A stretch of 64,000 nt of DNA from Desulfoluna limicola (GCF_021654575.1 NZ_AP024488.1:434001-498000); one strand, 5' to 3'; counted from the stretch's first letter, positions 1 to 9,115 are shown. Translations and numbers: made by a program. Notes: generated by a model not told the origin, from the letters alone.

Positions 1-1
1 C

Positions 2-244
2 CTTGAAGGGTCTACCGGTCAGGTCACCCGCTTCACTGCCCCCCGCATCGACACACGAAACAACCACGGCACCGGGTGTACTCTGGCGTCGGCCCTGGCC
101 GCGTTTCTTGCCCGGGGTTACTCCTTTCCGGAGGCCGCCTCAAAGGCGAAGGCCTACATCACGGGCGCTTTAAAAGGGGCCGTGTCACAGCGCCTGGGTC
201 AGGGGCACGGGCCCCTTGAACATTTCCACGGCCTGCGAAACTGA
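2..244 (+). CDS. thiD: ThiD, hydroxymethylpyrimidine/phosphomethylpyrimidine kinase (3' fragment)
   Basis: The window opens inside this gene; only the last 80 codons are present and they stay open to a TGA. The fragment carries the ribokinase-like signature NHGTGCTLASALAAFLARG, in which GTGC forms the anion hole and the Asp position of related kinases is a Cys, as is usual in ThiD. The family phosphorylates HMP and HMP-phosphate with ATP in the cytoplasm, supplying the pyrimidine half of thiamin. The tail (AKAYITGALKGAVSQRLGQG) matches the usual C-terminal helix of the family. Whether the full protein is ThiD alone or a ThiD fusion with another thiamin enzyme cannot be seen, because the 5' part is outside the window. 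Confidence 0.85.
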   Translation, partial: LEGSTGQVTRFTAPRIDTRNNHGTGCTLASALAAFLARGYSFPEAASKAKAYITGALKGAVSQRLGQGHGPLEHFHGLRN

Positions 245-478
245 CGGGTCTGTCCCCGGGGTGCGTGTTTGAAAGGCCTTGACCTTTGTCAAATGTTCCC
301 TCCCTGCTACCCCTCCTTCCAGAAAAAACTTGCTATCATTTGATGAAATCGGATAGGGTGACCCGTTTCGCACCTGCTGTGAAAGGGGTGGCGTGTGCCC
401 AAAATTCGAAAAGGGCGGTTTTAAGTACCGGAATCATTATGGCGGCTTCGTGTAAGCCTGAAGGGGTATCTTCGTATT

Positions 479-1873
479 ATGGCGGTAAAAAAAGGTGAAG
501 TGATCGAAGTTGCGGTAACAGACATGGCCTTCGGAGGCCGTGGTCTGGCCAAGGTGGATGGCATGGCTGTCTTTATTGACGGTGCTGTGGCCGGGGATAC
601 GGTCCGTGCACGGGTGTTCAAAAAGAAGAAGAGTTTTGCCGAAGCGCGCACACTTGAGATCCTTGAACCGTCAGAAAATCGCATCGAGCCCCGTTGTGAA
701 TATGCGTCCTGGTGCGGTGGCTGCAAGTGGCAGTTCCTTGATTACGACACGCAGCTTGAGTACAAGCGCCGTCACGTGGTGGAGTCCCTTGAGCACATCG
801 GCAACATCCATGGCGTCACGGTGCATCCGACTCTGCCTTCGAAGCATCTTTTCGGGTATCGAAACAAGATGGAGTTCTCCTGCTCCGACAGCCGCTGGCT
901 TCTGCCCCATGAACTGGCTGATCCCGAGATTGAAAAAGGGCTGGGTATCGGCCTGCATGTCCCCGGAACCTTCAGCAAGGTCATCGACATCAAGGCGTGC
1001 CACATTCAGCCTGAGGCGGGAAACCGGCTTTTGGAGGCGGTGCGTCAATATATCAAGGCCTCTGACCTTCCGGTTTACGGCCTGAGAAGCCATGAGGGTT
1101 TCTGGCGGTTTGTCATGCTGCGTCACTCCTACCACGAAGATCGCTGGATGGTGAACATCGTCACCGCCGAGGATCGTCCGGAGGTGGTTCAGCCCTTGGC
1201 CGATGCCTTGATGGAGGCCTTTCCCGAGGTGGCCTCCGTGGTGAACAACATCACCAGCCGGAAGGCGGGTGTGGCTGTGGGCGAGACCGAGAAACTTCTG
1301 GGAGGCGAGCCCTTCATCACCGATCGTCTGGGGGACCATACCTTCAATATCTCCGCCAACTCGTTTTTCCAGACCAACACCCCCGGTGCCGAAGCCCTTT
1401 ACTCTGTGGTGGAGGAGTTTGCAGGCCTTACGGGGACGGAGCGGGTGATTGATCTCTACAGTGGCACGGGCACCATTCCCATCTGGCTCTCCAAGGGTGC
1501 GGCAGAGATCACAGGCCTTGAGATTGTGCCCAGCGCCATTGAAGATGCCAATGAAAACTGCCGCAGAAATGGGGTCGAGAACTGTCGGTTCGTCCTGGGG
1601 GATGTTCGAAAAGAGCTGCCCGATGTGGACGTAAAGCCCGATGTGATGATCATCGACCCTCCCCGTGCCGGCATGCACAAAGAGGTCGTGCAACGGGTTG
1701 CGGAATTGAACCCGGATCGAATTGTCTACGTCTCATGCAATCCGGCCACCCTGGCCCGGGATCTTGAGATGCTCAAGGCGCACTATGAGATCTGTGAAGT
1801 GCGGCCTGTGGATATGTTTCCCCACACCTTCCATATTGAAGCGGTGGCACGCCTGGAACGACGTCGGGATTAA
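479..1873 (+). CDS. rlmD: 23S rRNA (uracil-5-)-methyltransferase, RlmD/RumA family
   Basis: 464 aa, the normal family length. An N-terminal TRAM RNA-binding domain (about residues 1-60, with GGRGLAKVDG) is followed by the Fe-S cluster motif CEYASWCGGCKWQ (about 74-86). The class I SAM-methyltransferase domain has DLYSGTGTIPIWL (about 322) and the family signature DPPRAG (about 391). The catalytic Cys lies in SCNPATLARDL (about 420). The family transfers a methyl group from SAM to C5 of a uridine in 23S rRNA (U1939 in E. coli) or tRNA; which uridine is modified here is inferred from best family fit only. The ATG is preceded by AAGGGG about 14 bases upstream, a weak site, but the TRAM domain begins directly at this ATG. 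It stands alone, 235 bases after thiD. Confidence 0.9.
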   Translation: MAVKKGEVIEVAVTDMAFGGRGLAKVDGMAVFIDGAVAGDTVRARVFKKKKSFAEARTLEILEPSENRIEPRCEYASWCGGCKWQFLDYDTQLEYKRRHVVESLEHIGNIHGVTVHPTLPSKHLFGYRNKMEFSCSDSRWLLPHELADPEIEKGLGIGLHVPGTFSKVIDIKACHIQPEAGNRLLEAVRQYIKASDLPVYGLRSHEGFWRFVMLRHSYHEDRWMVNIVTAEDRPEVVQPLADALMEAFPEVASVVNNITSRKAGVAVGETEKLLGGEPFITDRLGDHTFNISANSFFQTNTPGAEALYSVVEEFAGLTGTERVIDLYSGTGTIPIWLSKGAAEITGLEIVPSAIEDANENCRRNGVENCRFVLGDVRKELPDVDVKPDVMIIDPPRAGMHKEVVQRVAELNPDRIVYVSCNPATLARDLEMLKAHYEICEVRPVDMFPHTFHIEAVARLERRRD

Positions 1874-2479
1874 CCCGCTTCCAGGATGCATTCCCACCCT
1901 TCACGGGTGTTTTGCTCTTTTTTTGCCGGGCATGGGCCTATGGCCCATGTCTGCAGAGAAGGCGCGCTGCCCGTTTTCGCAGAAACAAGAGATGACAAAC
2001 AGGACACGATCGTAAAAAGCCCGGCGGCGTTGCCTCGCCCTTACGTTTCGGACGTGGCGTTCACACTGTGTCACCGTGTGTGATGAGGCGGCATGCCCTT
2101 GCCCCGACTTTTTGCGGCATCACCCAACGTGATGGTGCGTTTTCCAATTCAAGGGGAGACGACGGGTGGTGAAGCTCACTCTTTTTTTGGCCGCTCTTCC
2201 TTTTGGGTAGGTATCGAAAAGAGGGGGTTTTCTGTCTTGGTTTAATAGGGAGGTTCGTGGGGAAACAAAGGGGGTCTGGCTTCTGTGGCTTAAAACCCCG
2301 AGGAATTGACAAATTCCTTAAAATTTATTATGTTATAGCGTTTAAGATAAAAATAAAATGAATTGCGGGGTAACGGGACGTAGTCAGGGGACGACTATGT
2401 TTAATTTCCGTTAACACACAGAAAAAAGGAGGGTAAACGCCCGTACATCCGCAGGAATTCGAAGGCACAAGGGGGTCTA
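1874..2479. other. 606-bp non-coding stretch upstream of the KamA-like gene
   Basis: No convincing gene. The right end is AT-rich and carries the promoter-like sequence listed separately, followed by a long leader of about 140 bases ending in AAGGGGG before the TTG start. I see no recognisable riboswitch or intrinsic terminator. Confidence 0.6.
2306..2334 (+). promoter_or_regulatory. Possible sigma-70-type promoter for the KamA-like gene
   Basis: TTGACA at 2306-2311 is a perfect -35 box, followed after 17 bases by TATGTT (2329-2334) as a moderate -10 box, within an AT-rich patch in an otherwise GC-rich neighbourhood. Inferred from consensus only; a 5' end near 2341 would leave a leader of about 140 bases. 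Confidence 0.45.
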
Positions 2480-3784
2480 TTGAGTAAAGTTAACATCCAG
2501 CCCAAAAGCTATAAAGCGTTTACAACCCGAAACATCGAAACAATCCCTCAGTTTGAAGCGCTTCCCACCGAGATTCACGATGCCATCCAGATTGTTTCGC
2601 GTGTCATGCCTTTTCGGGCCAATAACTATGTAATCGATGAACTGATCGATTGGAGCAACCCCGAAGGGGACCCTATCTTCAAGCTTGTTTTTCCTCAGAA
2701 AGGAATGCTGAGCTGTGAGGATTACACCGCCCTTGAGGCGATACATCGGGCCGGTGAGCCTGACACCGTTCTTCAAGCCGAAGCGCGAAGGATTCAGCAG
2801 AAGATGAATCCCCATCCCGCAGGGCAGATGGAACTCAACGTGCCCAAATGCAAAGGGCAGGCCATCAACGGCTTACAGCACAAATACAAAGAGACGGTTC
2901 TGTTTTTTCCCACCCAGGGGCAGGTGTGCCATGCTTACTGCACGTACTGTTTTCGATGGGCCCAGTTCGTGGGCGTTGACGATCTGAAATTCGCCTGTGG
3001 TGACCCAGAGGCGCTCATCTCCTATCTCGAAGAGCATCCGGAGGTGACGGATGTGCTCTTCACCGGAGGGGATCCCCTCATCATGAGCAGCAGGATCCTG
3101 CGTCGCTATGTGGAACCGATCCTCAAGCGCCGTCCCGGCAATATCCGCTCTATTCGTTTCGGAACCAAGGTGCTCGCCTACTGGCCTTACAGGTTCCTCA
3201 CGGACAAGGACGCTGATGATCTGATGCATCTCTTCGACGAGATTGTGGGGGCAGGGTTTCACCTGGCCGTCATGAGTCACTTCAGCCACCACCGTGAGTT
3301 GGAGACGGAGGCTGTCAAGGCCGCTGTTTCGCGAATTCTTTCAACCGGGGCCAACATAAGGTGCCAGGCGCCCCTTATCCGGCATATCAACGACGATCCT
3401 GAGGTGTGGCGCATCATGTGGGAGAAGCAGGTGTCATTGGGTGCCATTCCCTACTATATGTTTATTGAGCGCGACACCGGCCCCAAAGATTACTTCAGCG
3501 TGCCCCTGTTTGAGGCGTATCGGATTTTCACCGAGGCCTACAGCAAGGTCTCAGGGCTTGCCAGGACTGTTCGCGGGCCATCCATGAGTGCCACTCCCGG
3601 CAAGGTGCTGGTGGATGGGGTTACGGAATTGGGCGGTGAAAAGCAGTTCGCCCTGAAATTCATCCAGGCCCGGAACCCGGAGTGGGTCAACCGGCTCTTT
3701 TTTGCCGAGTACGATGAGAGTGCCGTCTGGTTGAGTGATCTCAAGCCCGCCTTTGGAGAGAAAACGTTCTTCTTCGAAGCGTAG
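2480..3784 (+). CDS. KamA-family radical-SAM, PLP-type aminomutase-like protein
   Basis: 434 aa. The radical-SAM cluster motif CHAYCTYCFRW (CxxxCxxC, about residue 152) is followed by FTGGDPL, the SAM-binding glycine motif. This and the overall pattern match lysine 2,3-aminomutase. A Lys in ATPGKVLVDG (about residue 376) sits where the PLP-binding Lys of lysine aminomutase would be. One substrate-binding Asp seems kept (IERDTGPKDYF), but the Asp before the PLP loop (VDAPGG in the clostridial enzyme) is replaced by Ser/Ala (SMSATPGK). The substrate is therefore probably not lysine, or the chemistry differs. Start is TTG with AAGGGGG about seven bases upstream; no in-frame ATG precedes the conserved region. 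Monocistronic, closed by a strong terminator. Confidence 0.8.
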   Translation: MSKVNIQPKSYKAFTTRNIETIPQFEALPTEIHDAIQIVSRVMPFRANNYVIDELIDWSNPEGDPIFKLVFPQKGMLSCEDYTALEAIHRAGEPDTVLQAEARRIQQKMNPHPAGQMELNVPKCKGQAINGLQHKYKETVLFFPTQGQVCHAYCTYCFRWAQFVGVDDLKFACGDPEALISYLEEHPEVTDVLFTGGDPLIMSSRILRRYVEPILKRRPGNIRSIRFGTKVLAYWPYRFLTDKDADDLMHLFDEIVGAGFHLAVMSHFSHHRELETEAVKAAVSRILSTGANIRCQAPLIRHINDDPEVWRIMWEKQVSLGAIPYYMFIERDTGPKDYFSVPLFEAYRIFTEAYSKVSGLARTVRGPSMSATPGKVLVDGVTELGGEKQFALKFIQARNPEWVNRLFFAEYDESAVWLSDLKPAFGEKTFFFEA

Positions 3785-3884
3785 GGTCAGGCAAGGTGCC
3801 TCTTGGGTCGAAGGGGTACCGTAGCTGAAAAGCACGGACGGCTCCTTACCTGCGGTCAGGGCCGTCCAATGAGGACGAAAAAAC

Positions 3885-3931
3885 AAAAAGCCGACCTCCA
3901 TCTTAAAAGCGATGGGGGTCGGCTTTTTTTA
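3885..3931 (+). terminator. Intrinsic terminator after the KamA-like gene
   Basis: Arms AGCCGACCTCCATC (3889-3902) and GATGGGGGTCGGCT (3911-3924) pair with a single mismatch around an 8-base loop, followed by a T-run. An A-run before the first arm lets it act in the other direction for the converging gene at 4018. Confidence 0.9.
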
Positions 3932-4017
3932 TTAACCTGTGGCAGTGGCCGACGGGTTAATACCGGATGACTCGGCTGTATGGGCCTGTAATGGTTGACC
4001 GGAAAAGATTCCGATCC

Positions 4018-4446
4018 TTATAAGTTGGCAGGCATGTACTTTTGAACCTGTGTGTTGATGCAGTGGTAAATCTCTTCATCGGAGCCGTAGATGTCGATGA
4101 CATCTTTATGGTTGATGAGTGTCTCAAGGACAAACGCTGTGATGACAAGGCTGACCACATTGGGTGCGGTGACCAGCTCACGAAAGGGTGCGATCTGGTA
4201 ATCGATCTCAAAATCATCCAGCTTTACAAGTGCTTCAAGTTTCTTTTCTATCTGTTCCTGAAGAGAGTTCTTGCTGGTGGTCTCAATGAGACTGTTTTCC
4301 ACAAGCTTCTGGGATACGGCATTGCTCATGGGTTCCAGGTTGTCACGGGCAGTTTCAATGGCGATGCGGCGTTCTTTTTCCTTGGATGATTCTATTCGCG
4401 AAAGGAGCATGGACTCCTTATTGTTCGGACGGAATATCTTTCCCAT
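4018..4446 (-). CDS. Small protein of unknown function (142 aa)
   Basis: Not recognised. The product is soluble and helical. The N-terminal half is highly charged and coiled-coil-like (SSKEKERRIAIETARDNLEP, then ENSLIETTSKNSLQEQIEKK). The C-terminal half is more hydrophobic (APNVVSLVITAFVLETLINH), amphipathic rather than an obvious membrane helix. The ATG at 4446 has an excellent site (GGAGGGTGA) directly upstream, so translation is likely. It converges on the KamA-like gene and shares the terminator between them. No cofactor or catalytic motif is visible. Confidence 0.65.
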   Translation of the reverse strand: MGKIFRPNNKESMLLSRIESSKEKERRIAIETARDNLEPMSNAVSQKLVENSLIETTSKNSLQEQIEKKLEALVKLDDFEIDYQIAPFRELVTAPNVVSLVITAFVLETLINHKDVIDIYGSDEEIYHCINTQVQKYMPANL

Positions 4447-4757
4447 TCACCCTCCTGTATCTGTTGATGTGCCCGCAGATTACTGCTGACGGAACCATCA
4501 TAAATTTAATGTGTTGCAGATGCGTATGGAATGCGGTGCCTTCACTGAAAGGCCATCACACACGTGTTGCGTGCGGTGCCATCACCCATGACGACATCCA
4601 GGCGGGCTTGGTCCATGGGCCCCAACGCTTGCGGCTCCTCTGGATTCGGCATCAAGGATCATAGCTTTCCTCCTTGAAGAAATCAAGGGAATTGTCGGGG
4701 TGTTTTCAGTTGTCGGGCTGAGGGTTCAACGCTTGAAAACAGTGTCGCTCCAGAGGT
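4447..4757. other. 311-bp gap between the unknown gene and recJ
   Basis: Non-coding as far as I can see. Two imperfect copies of GCGGTGCC(T/A)TCA occur (near 4529 and 4572), but no terminator or promoter stands out. Confidence 0.5.
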
Positions 4758-6479
4758 TTATATTTCCATGTCGTGGATGAGGAGTTGGGGGCTCTTGCCG
4801 CCGTTCCATCGGTTCCAGCGAAGGGAGTAGAGAAGCTTTGCGATGCGCTTTTCCGGGGGGCCGCCAGGGTGATTGAACCGAATGGCCATGCATTTATCCA
4901 GGTATGTGTTCCCGGTGGCGGCAAGGATGTATCGTCGGTGATTTCGCCCCACCTCGGTGGTCGAGAGTACCTGAATGTCCTCGGCGATGAACAGGGGTTC
5001 CCGGTTCCCCTCGCCAAAGGGGGCCAGGGTCTCCAACTCGTCGATGAGGGCCGGTGTGATGGCCGACAGGGGGAGGCGGGCATCGGCAACGATGGCCGTT
5101 ATGTAGTCTTGCTCCGAGGTGGTCTCCGTCAGGTGTGACTCCAGGCTTCTGTGGAAATCAACGATGCGGCTCCCCATCACCTGAAGCCCGGCGGCCTGGC
5201 GGTGCCCGCCGAAGCGCATAAGGGTGTCCGCCGAGGCAGATAGAGCCGTGTAGAGATCCACGCCGGGGATGCTGCGCCCGGAGCCTTTGCCCACCCCGTT
5301 TTCGTCAACGGAGATCACAAAGGCGGGTTTGCCGTACTCCCGCACCACCCGGGAAGCGACGATTCCCAGGACGCCCGGGTGCCATCCGTTTTTGGCCAGA
5401 ACAAGGGATTTCCGGTCGAGAAGGGCGGGGCTCTCGTTGATGTAGGTGGCAATTTCCTCGAAAATCCGGGCCTCGGTAGTCTGCCTGTGGGTGTTCAGGC
5501 GGCAGAGCTCTTTGGCGATGGGGGTGGCCTGTACCTGGCTGGGGGCCAGCATCAGGTCGAGTCCCACCTGTGCGTGGTCCATGCGGCCTGCGGCGTTGAT
5601 CCGGGGGGCCAGGCGGAAGGCGATGTCTTCGGCGTCCACATTCTCTTTGTTTGCTTTGGAGGCGGTGAGAAGCGAGGCGATGCCGGGGCGAGGGCCTCTG
5701 TTGATCATGTCGAGACCGGCGCGGGTGAGGATGCGGTTTTCCCGTGTGAGGGGAACGATATCGGCAATGGTTCCCAGGGCCACGATGTCGCACAGGGCTT
5801 TCAGGTTGGGCTCCGCTCCCGTTTTCCAGTGACCGATCTCCCGAAGCCGTGTGCGAAGGGCCACAGCAAGGTAAAAGGCAACGCCCACTCCGGCGAGATC
5901 ATTCATCCCGGAATCGCAGTCCGGCTGCTTGGGATTGATGATGGCCAGAGCGTCCGGCAGGGAGGCTCCTGTGGTGTGGTGGTCGGTGATGATGACATCG
6001 ATGCCGCAGGCCCGTGCTTCTTCAACGGCCTCAAAGGAGGTGGAACCGCAGTCCACGGTGATGATGACGCGGGCCCCGGCGGGCTGGGCATGCTCTTTGA
6101 CCTGGCTGGGATGAAATCCGTACCCGTCCGAGACCCGGTGGGGGAGGTGGCAGGCCACACGGGCGCCTGCACTCTGTAAAAAAGTGATGAGAAGCGCCGT
6201 GGAGGTGATGCCGTCGGCATCGTAGTCGCCGCAGATGAAGATCATCTCGCCATCGGTGATGGCCCGGGCAAGCCGGTCCACGGCCACATCCATGCCGAAA
6301 AGTCGCTCAGGGGAGCGAAGCCCGGCCAGGGTGGGCGTGAGGAATGCGCGTGCCGCCTCCGGCGTGTCATGGCCCCGTGCGGTCAGAATGGCTGCCGTCA
6401 CAGGGGAGATGCCAAGGGGGGCTTCCAGGGTTTTGGCCCGGGATTCGTCAACTTCGGTGGTGGTCCAACTTGCTTGCAT
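4758..6479 (-). CDS. recJ: Single-stranded-DNA-specific exonuclease RecJ
   Basis: 573 aa from the chosen ATG at 6479; a TTG eight codons further upstream is the only longer start. DHH-superfamily motifs appear in order: CGDYDADGITSTALL (motif I), IITVDCGSTSFEAVEEA (motif II), VIITDHHTTG (the DHH motif), then the DHHA1 region with MRFGGHRQAAGLQV. These residues bind the two catalytic Mn/Mg ions. The enzyme degrades single-stranded DNA 5' to 3' and acts in RecF-pathway recombination, base-excision and mismatch repair. The ribosome site is weak (AGAGA). It is divergent from the DUF4911 gene, with repeat units filling the gap. Confidence 0.95.
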   Translation of the reverse strand: MQASWTTTEVDESRAKTLEAPLGISPVTAAILTARGHDTPEAARAFLTPTLAGLRSPERLFGMDVAVDRLARAITDGEMIFICGDYDADGITSTALLITFLQSAGARVACHLPHRVSDGYGFHPSQVKEHAQPAGARVIITVDCGSTSFEAVEEARACGIDVIITDHHTTGASLPDALAIINPKQPDCDSGMNDLAGVGVAFYLAVALRTRLREIGHWKTGAEPNLKALCDIVALGTIADIVPLTRENRILTRAGLDMINRGPRPGIASLLTASKANKENVDAEDIAFRLAPRINAAGRMDHAQVGLDLMLAPSQVQATPIAKELCRLNTHRQTTEARIFEEIATYINESPALLDRKSLVLAKNGWHPGVLGIVASRVVREYGKPAFVISVDENGVGKGSGRSIPGVDLYTALSASADTLMRFGGHRQAAGLQVMGSRIVDFHRSLESHLTETTSEQDYITAIVADARLPLSAITPALIDELETLAPFGEGNREPLFIAEDIQVLSTTEVGRNHRRYILAATGNTYLDKCMAIRFNHPGGPPEKRIAKLLYSLRWNRWNGGKSPQLLIHDMEI

Positions 6480-6579
6480 AGAGTGTGTCTCTGGTGAATC
6501 CAAAGCACCGTGGTGCTTCGGGTGTTTCCTGTGTGATGATCAAAGGTTCCCTGCCGTGTGGGGACGACCATACACCATC

Positions 6580-6715
6580 CCTCCGGTGGGTTCAAAGGGT
6601 TTCCTGAGGCAGGTGAGCCACCTCGAAAGCTGGTTCGCGAATGCTCTCGGCCTTCGTCCCTCGGGGCGGTCCCATTCGCTGACGGGCTTCGCCCGTGGAC
6701 TCCGGGTGAGGTGGC
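6580..6715 (+). repeat. Head repeat unit (left bookend of the recJ/DUF4911 gap)
   Basis: Degenerate head CCTCCGGTGGG (6580) and CCTGAGGC, stem AGGTGAGCCACCT, then the long module GCGAATGCTC...CATTCGCTGACGGGC-TTC-GCCCGTGG. The head points to the 5' end of recJ. Together with the unit at 6890 it accounts for most of the 6480-7089 gap. Confidence 0.75.
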
Positions 6716-6889
6716 TGAACCATTTTCGTGTCTATTGTATTTGGCGAGCTGTCGAGGGCGTCAAAAATCCGTTTGGCTTTGGCCAAAACAGCTATGGTGG
6801 CCAGGGTGGTATGGTTCCACGTGGCAACGATCTCAAGGGAATGTTTCATGGGGTATCCCCGTTCGTACTGAATCGCCGTGCTCTGTTTC

Positions 6890-6933
6890 TCAAATTTTTC
6901 AAAAGTTTGTCCCCCGGCAGGGCCGCCGGAGGC
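6890..6933 (-). repeat. Head repeat unit (right bookend of the recJ/DUF4911 gap)
   Basis: Inverted head CCGCCGGAGGC at 6923-6933, preceded by the CCCCCGGCAGGG stem and the AAATTTTTCAAAAGTTTG module. The head points to the DUF4911 gene. Confidence 0.7.
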
Positions 6934-7089
6934 GAGTTTTTTAATTTAAATGAACCGGTCCTGTTCACCGGGATAAAGGGGTGGTACTGGTGAGATTGAT
7001 GTGGTAAAGGTGAACGTTTTCCAATGGTTGGTTTGGGGCCTCGCAAGGCCATGGACCACGATAAGCCCGTCATGAAATAAGGAGTACGC

Positions 7090-7329
7090 GTGGTTTGCAT
7101 TGAACGATTTTTTAAACTCAGGCGAGAGGACATCGTCTTTGTAAAGTACACCTTCGAAGCCCTGGACAACCTGCTGGTGATGACCACCGTGAACAGGGAC
7201 CGGGACATGATCGTCCTTCGGATTGCGCCGGGGTGTGAGGAGGAGGTGGACAGGGTCCTTGAAAGCCTTGAAGATGCAGTGCTCATGGAAGAGGTCTTTG
7301 ACCCGGATCTGGGTGAGCATATTCCATGA
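7090..7329 (+). CDS. DUF4911-like protein
   Basis: 79 aa. The opening IERFFKLRREDIVFVKYTFEALDNLLVMTTV and the rest (ivlRIAPGCEEEVDRVLESL) fit the small DUF4911 family often found next to miaB in Desulfobacterota; this assignment rests on my memory of the family pattern. GTG start with AAGGAG six bases upstream. The fold is probably a small alpha/beta domain; no catalytic residues are evident. It is separated from miaB by 436 bases of repeats, so co-transcription is uncertain. Confidence 0.65.
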   Translation: MVCIERFFKLRREDIVFVKYTFEALDNLLVMTTVNRDRDMIVLRIAPGCEEEVDRVLESLEDAVLMEEVFDPDLGEHIP

Positions 7330-7405
7330 TGGCCATGCAGGAACGGCACGCAGGTCCCATCGCAATGCAGCATCTATAAACGTTTTCTGTAACGATTCAG
7401 CCTAT

Positions 7406-7460
7406 GCCTCCGGCGACCCTGCCGGGGACCAAACTTCTGAAAAGTTTGACAAACAGGTTT
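7406..7460 (+). repeat. Head repeat unit, AAACTT-stem version
   Basis: Head GCCTCCGGCG (7406), then CCCTGCCGGGG and the hairpin AAACTT-ctga-AAAGTTTG followed by ACAAACAGG. The head faces the DUF4911 gene. The unit at 33582 has the same layout with a different, still complementary stem (CAAACG/CGTTTG). Confidence 0.75.
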
Positions 7461-7493
7461 TAAAGCTATTCATTGGTTAATTTCTCCCCAAAG

Positions 7494-7572
7494 GCGGATG
7501 TGATTTGCCTCGTAGAACGAGGGGCAAAGCGCATCCGCAATCAGCTTTCAAGGTGGCACTCCATGCCGCGGA
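7494..7572 (-). repeat. Head repeat unit, long-hairpin version
   Basis: A long hairpin (GCGGATG...CATCCGC, 7494-7538) has inner arms TTTGCCTCG and CGAGGGGCAAA around TAGAA. It is followed by AGCTTTCAAGGTGG and a worn head, CCGCGG. It forms an inverted pair with the unit at 7406. Confidence 0.65.
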
Positions 7573-7610
7573 AGCTGTTTTTCAAGAGCTGAATCGTTGC
7601 GGTGTTGTTG

Positions 7611-7720
7611 TTAACCCTGCAACTTAATATATGAATCACCAGGTGATGGAGATGATTGATTTAGAAAGGGGGGTACCGCCCCTCGACAGTCACGCATTGA
7701 ACCGCAGGGTTAATATTAAT
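7611..7720. repeat. Palindrome-ended dispersed element, copy A
   Basis: TTAACCCTGC (7611-7620) and GCAGGGTTAA (7704-7713) are perfect 10-bp inverted ends. The internal part (GATGGAG, TTGATTTA, GCCCCT, GACAGTCACGCATT) recurs at 16751-16832. The element ends just upstream of miaB. Confidence 0.6.
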
Positions 7721-7765
7721 ACATCCCTTATGGGGTGTTATCCATAGAGAGGTAGGATAAGTCTG

Positions 7766-9115
7766 ATGAACAAGAAGTGCGTCTACATATACACCATCGG
7801 CTGCCAGATGAATGTTTACGATTCAGAGATGTTCAAGAAGGTACTGGGGCCACTGGGGTACATTCCCGTCGATGAGGTGGAGGATGCCGATCTGGTCATC
7901 GTCAACACCTGCACGGTTCGAAAAAAGGCGGAAGAAAAAGCCTTCAGTTTCCTTGGGCGAATGCGGGCCCTGAAAAAGAAGAACCCCGAACTCATTGTGG
8001 CCATCGGAGGGTGTGTGGCCCAGCAGGAAGGTGCCGCCATTCTCCGGCGCATGCCCTACGTGGACATCGTTTTTGGGACCCGGGCCTACGGTCGTCTGAA
8101 GGCCATGGTGGAAAAATTTGAGTACGACCGCATTCCCAACGTGGATGTGGAGATGTCCACGGGCATTGTCGATGAGACCCCGACCCCGGAGCTTGACGCC
8201 GAGGTGGAGGTCTCAAGGTTCGTCACCATCATGCGCGGCTGCGACAACTTCTGCTCTTACTGCATCGTCCCCTACGTTCGCGGACGAGAAGAGAGCCGTG
8301 ACCCCGATGCCATTGTCCAGGAGGTAAAAGACCTTGTGGAACGCGGTGCGCGGGAAGTCACCCTGTTGGGGCAGAACGTCAACTCCTACGGAAAAAAAGA
8401 GGGCCTCTGTGATTTTCCGGAGCTGCTTCGTCGCGTCAGCGAGATCGAAGGCCTGGCCCGTATCCGTTTTGCGACCTCCCATCCCAAGGACCTTTCGCCG
8501 GGCCTTGTGGAGGCGTACAGGGACCTGCCGAAGCTCTGCAACCACATCCACCTTCCCGTGCAGTCCGGCTCCAACGCGGTGCTTAAGAAGATGAACCGGA
8601 AATACACCCGGGAAGACTACATGGAACGTATCGCCCGCCTCAAGGAGGTACGCCCGGATATAGCCCTCACTTCGGACATGATCGTGGGTTTCCCTGGGGA
8701 GACGGACGACGATTTTGACAAGACCCTGGACCTGGTTCGACAGGTGGGGTTCTCCGGGATTTTTGCCTTTAAATATTCCGACCGTCCCAATGCTCCTGCC
8801 GTGGGCTATGACGGCAAAGTCTCCGAGGAGGACAAAAGCCGTCGCCTTGATGCTCTGCTTGTCCTTGAAAAAGAGCTCTCCAAGGAACGCAACCTCTCCT
8901 ATGCCGGCAAGACCGAAGAGGTGCTTGTGGACGGACGCAAAGAGGTGAAAGGGGTCCTGCAGTGGACGGGCCGCACCTCCTGCAACCGTGTGGTGAATTT
9001 TACCGTAACAGGCGGGGATTCCGATGGAAACCTTGTGGGAAAAGTGGTTCCGGTTTATATTGAAGAGGGACTGCCGCACTCATTAAGGGGAGTGCTCAAG
9101 CTGAACCGCAGCTGA
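7766..9115 (+). CDS. miaB: MiaB, tRNA-2-methylthio-N6-dimethylallyladenosine synthase
   Basis: 449 aa, full family length. N-terminal UPF0004 domain (IYTIGCQMNVYDSEMF, with Cys residues near 13, 49 and 83 for the auxiliary cluster). Then the radical-SAM motif GCDNFCSYCIVPYVRG (CxxxCxxC, about residue 156) and a C-terminal TRAM domain (about 380-445). The enzyme methylthiolates i6A37 of tRNAs reading UNN codons, using two 4Fe-4S clusters and SAM. The motif order and the QxNxY signature fit MiaB better than RimO or MtaB. The ATG follows GAGGTAGGA. The bifunctional-nuclease gene is 292 bases downstream on the same strand. Confidence 0.95.
   Translation: MNKKCVYIYTIGCQMNVYDSEMFKKVLGPLGYIPVDEVEDADLVIVNTCTVRKKAEEKAFSFLGRMRALKKKNPELIVAIGGCVAQQEGAAILRRMPYVDIVFGTRAYGRLKAMVEKFEYDRIPNVDVEMSTGIVDETPTPELDAEVEVSRFVTIMRGCDNFCSYCIVPYVRGREESRDPDAIVQEVKDLVERGAREVTLLGQNVNSYGKKEGLCDFPELLRRVSEIEGLARIRFATSHPKDLSPGLVEAYRDLPKLCNHIHLPVQSGSNAVLKKMNRKYTREDYMERIARLKEVRPDIALTSDMIVGFPGETDDDFDKTLDLVRQVGFSGIFAFKYSDRPNAPAVGYDGKVSEEDKSRRLDALLVLEKELSKERNLSYAGKTEEVLVDGRKEVKGVLQWTGRTSCNRVVNFTVTGGDSDGNLVGKVVPVYIEEGLPHSLRGVLKLNRS

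Noticed and set aside
671..1693. Long open frame antisense to the rRNA methyltransferase
   Set aside because: Mirror of a GC-rich gene; no family pattern or ribosome site, and the sense frame has all RlmD motifs.
3850..3890. Possible hammerhead-like core near CCAATGAGGACGAAA
   Set aside because: The CUGAUGA core is not present and the helices do not close.
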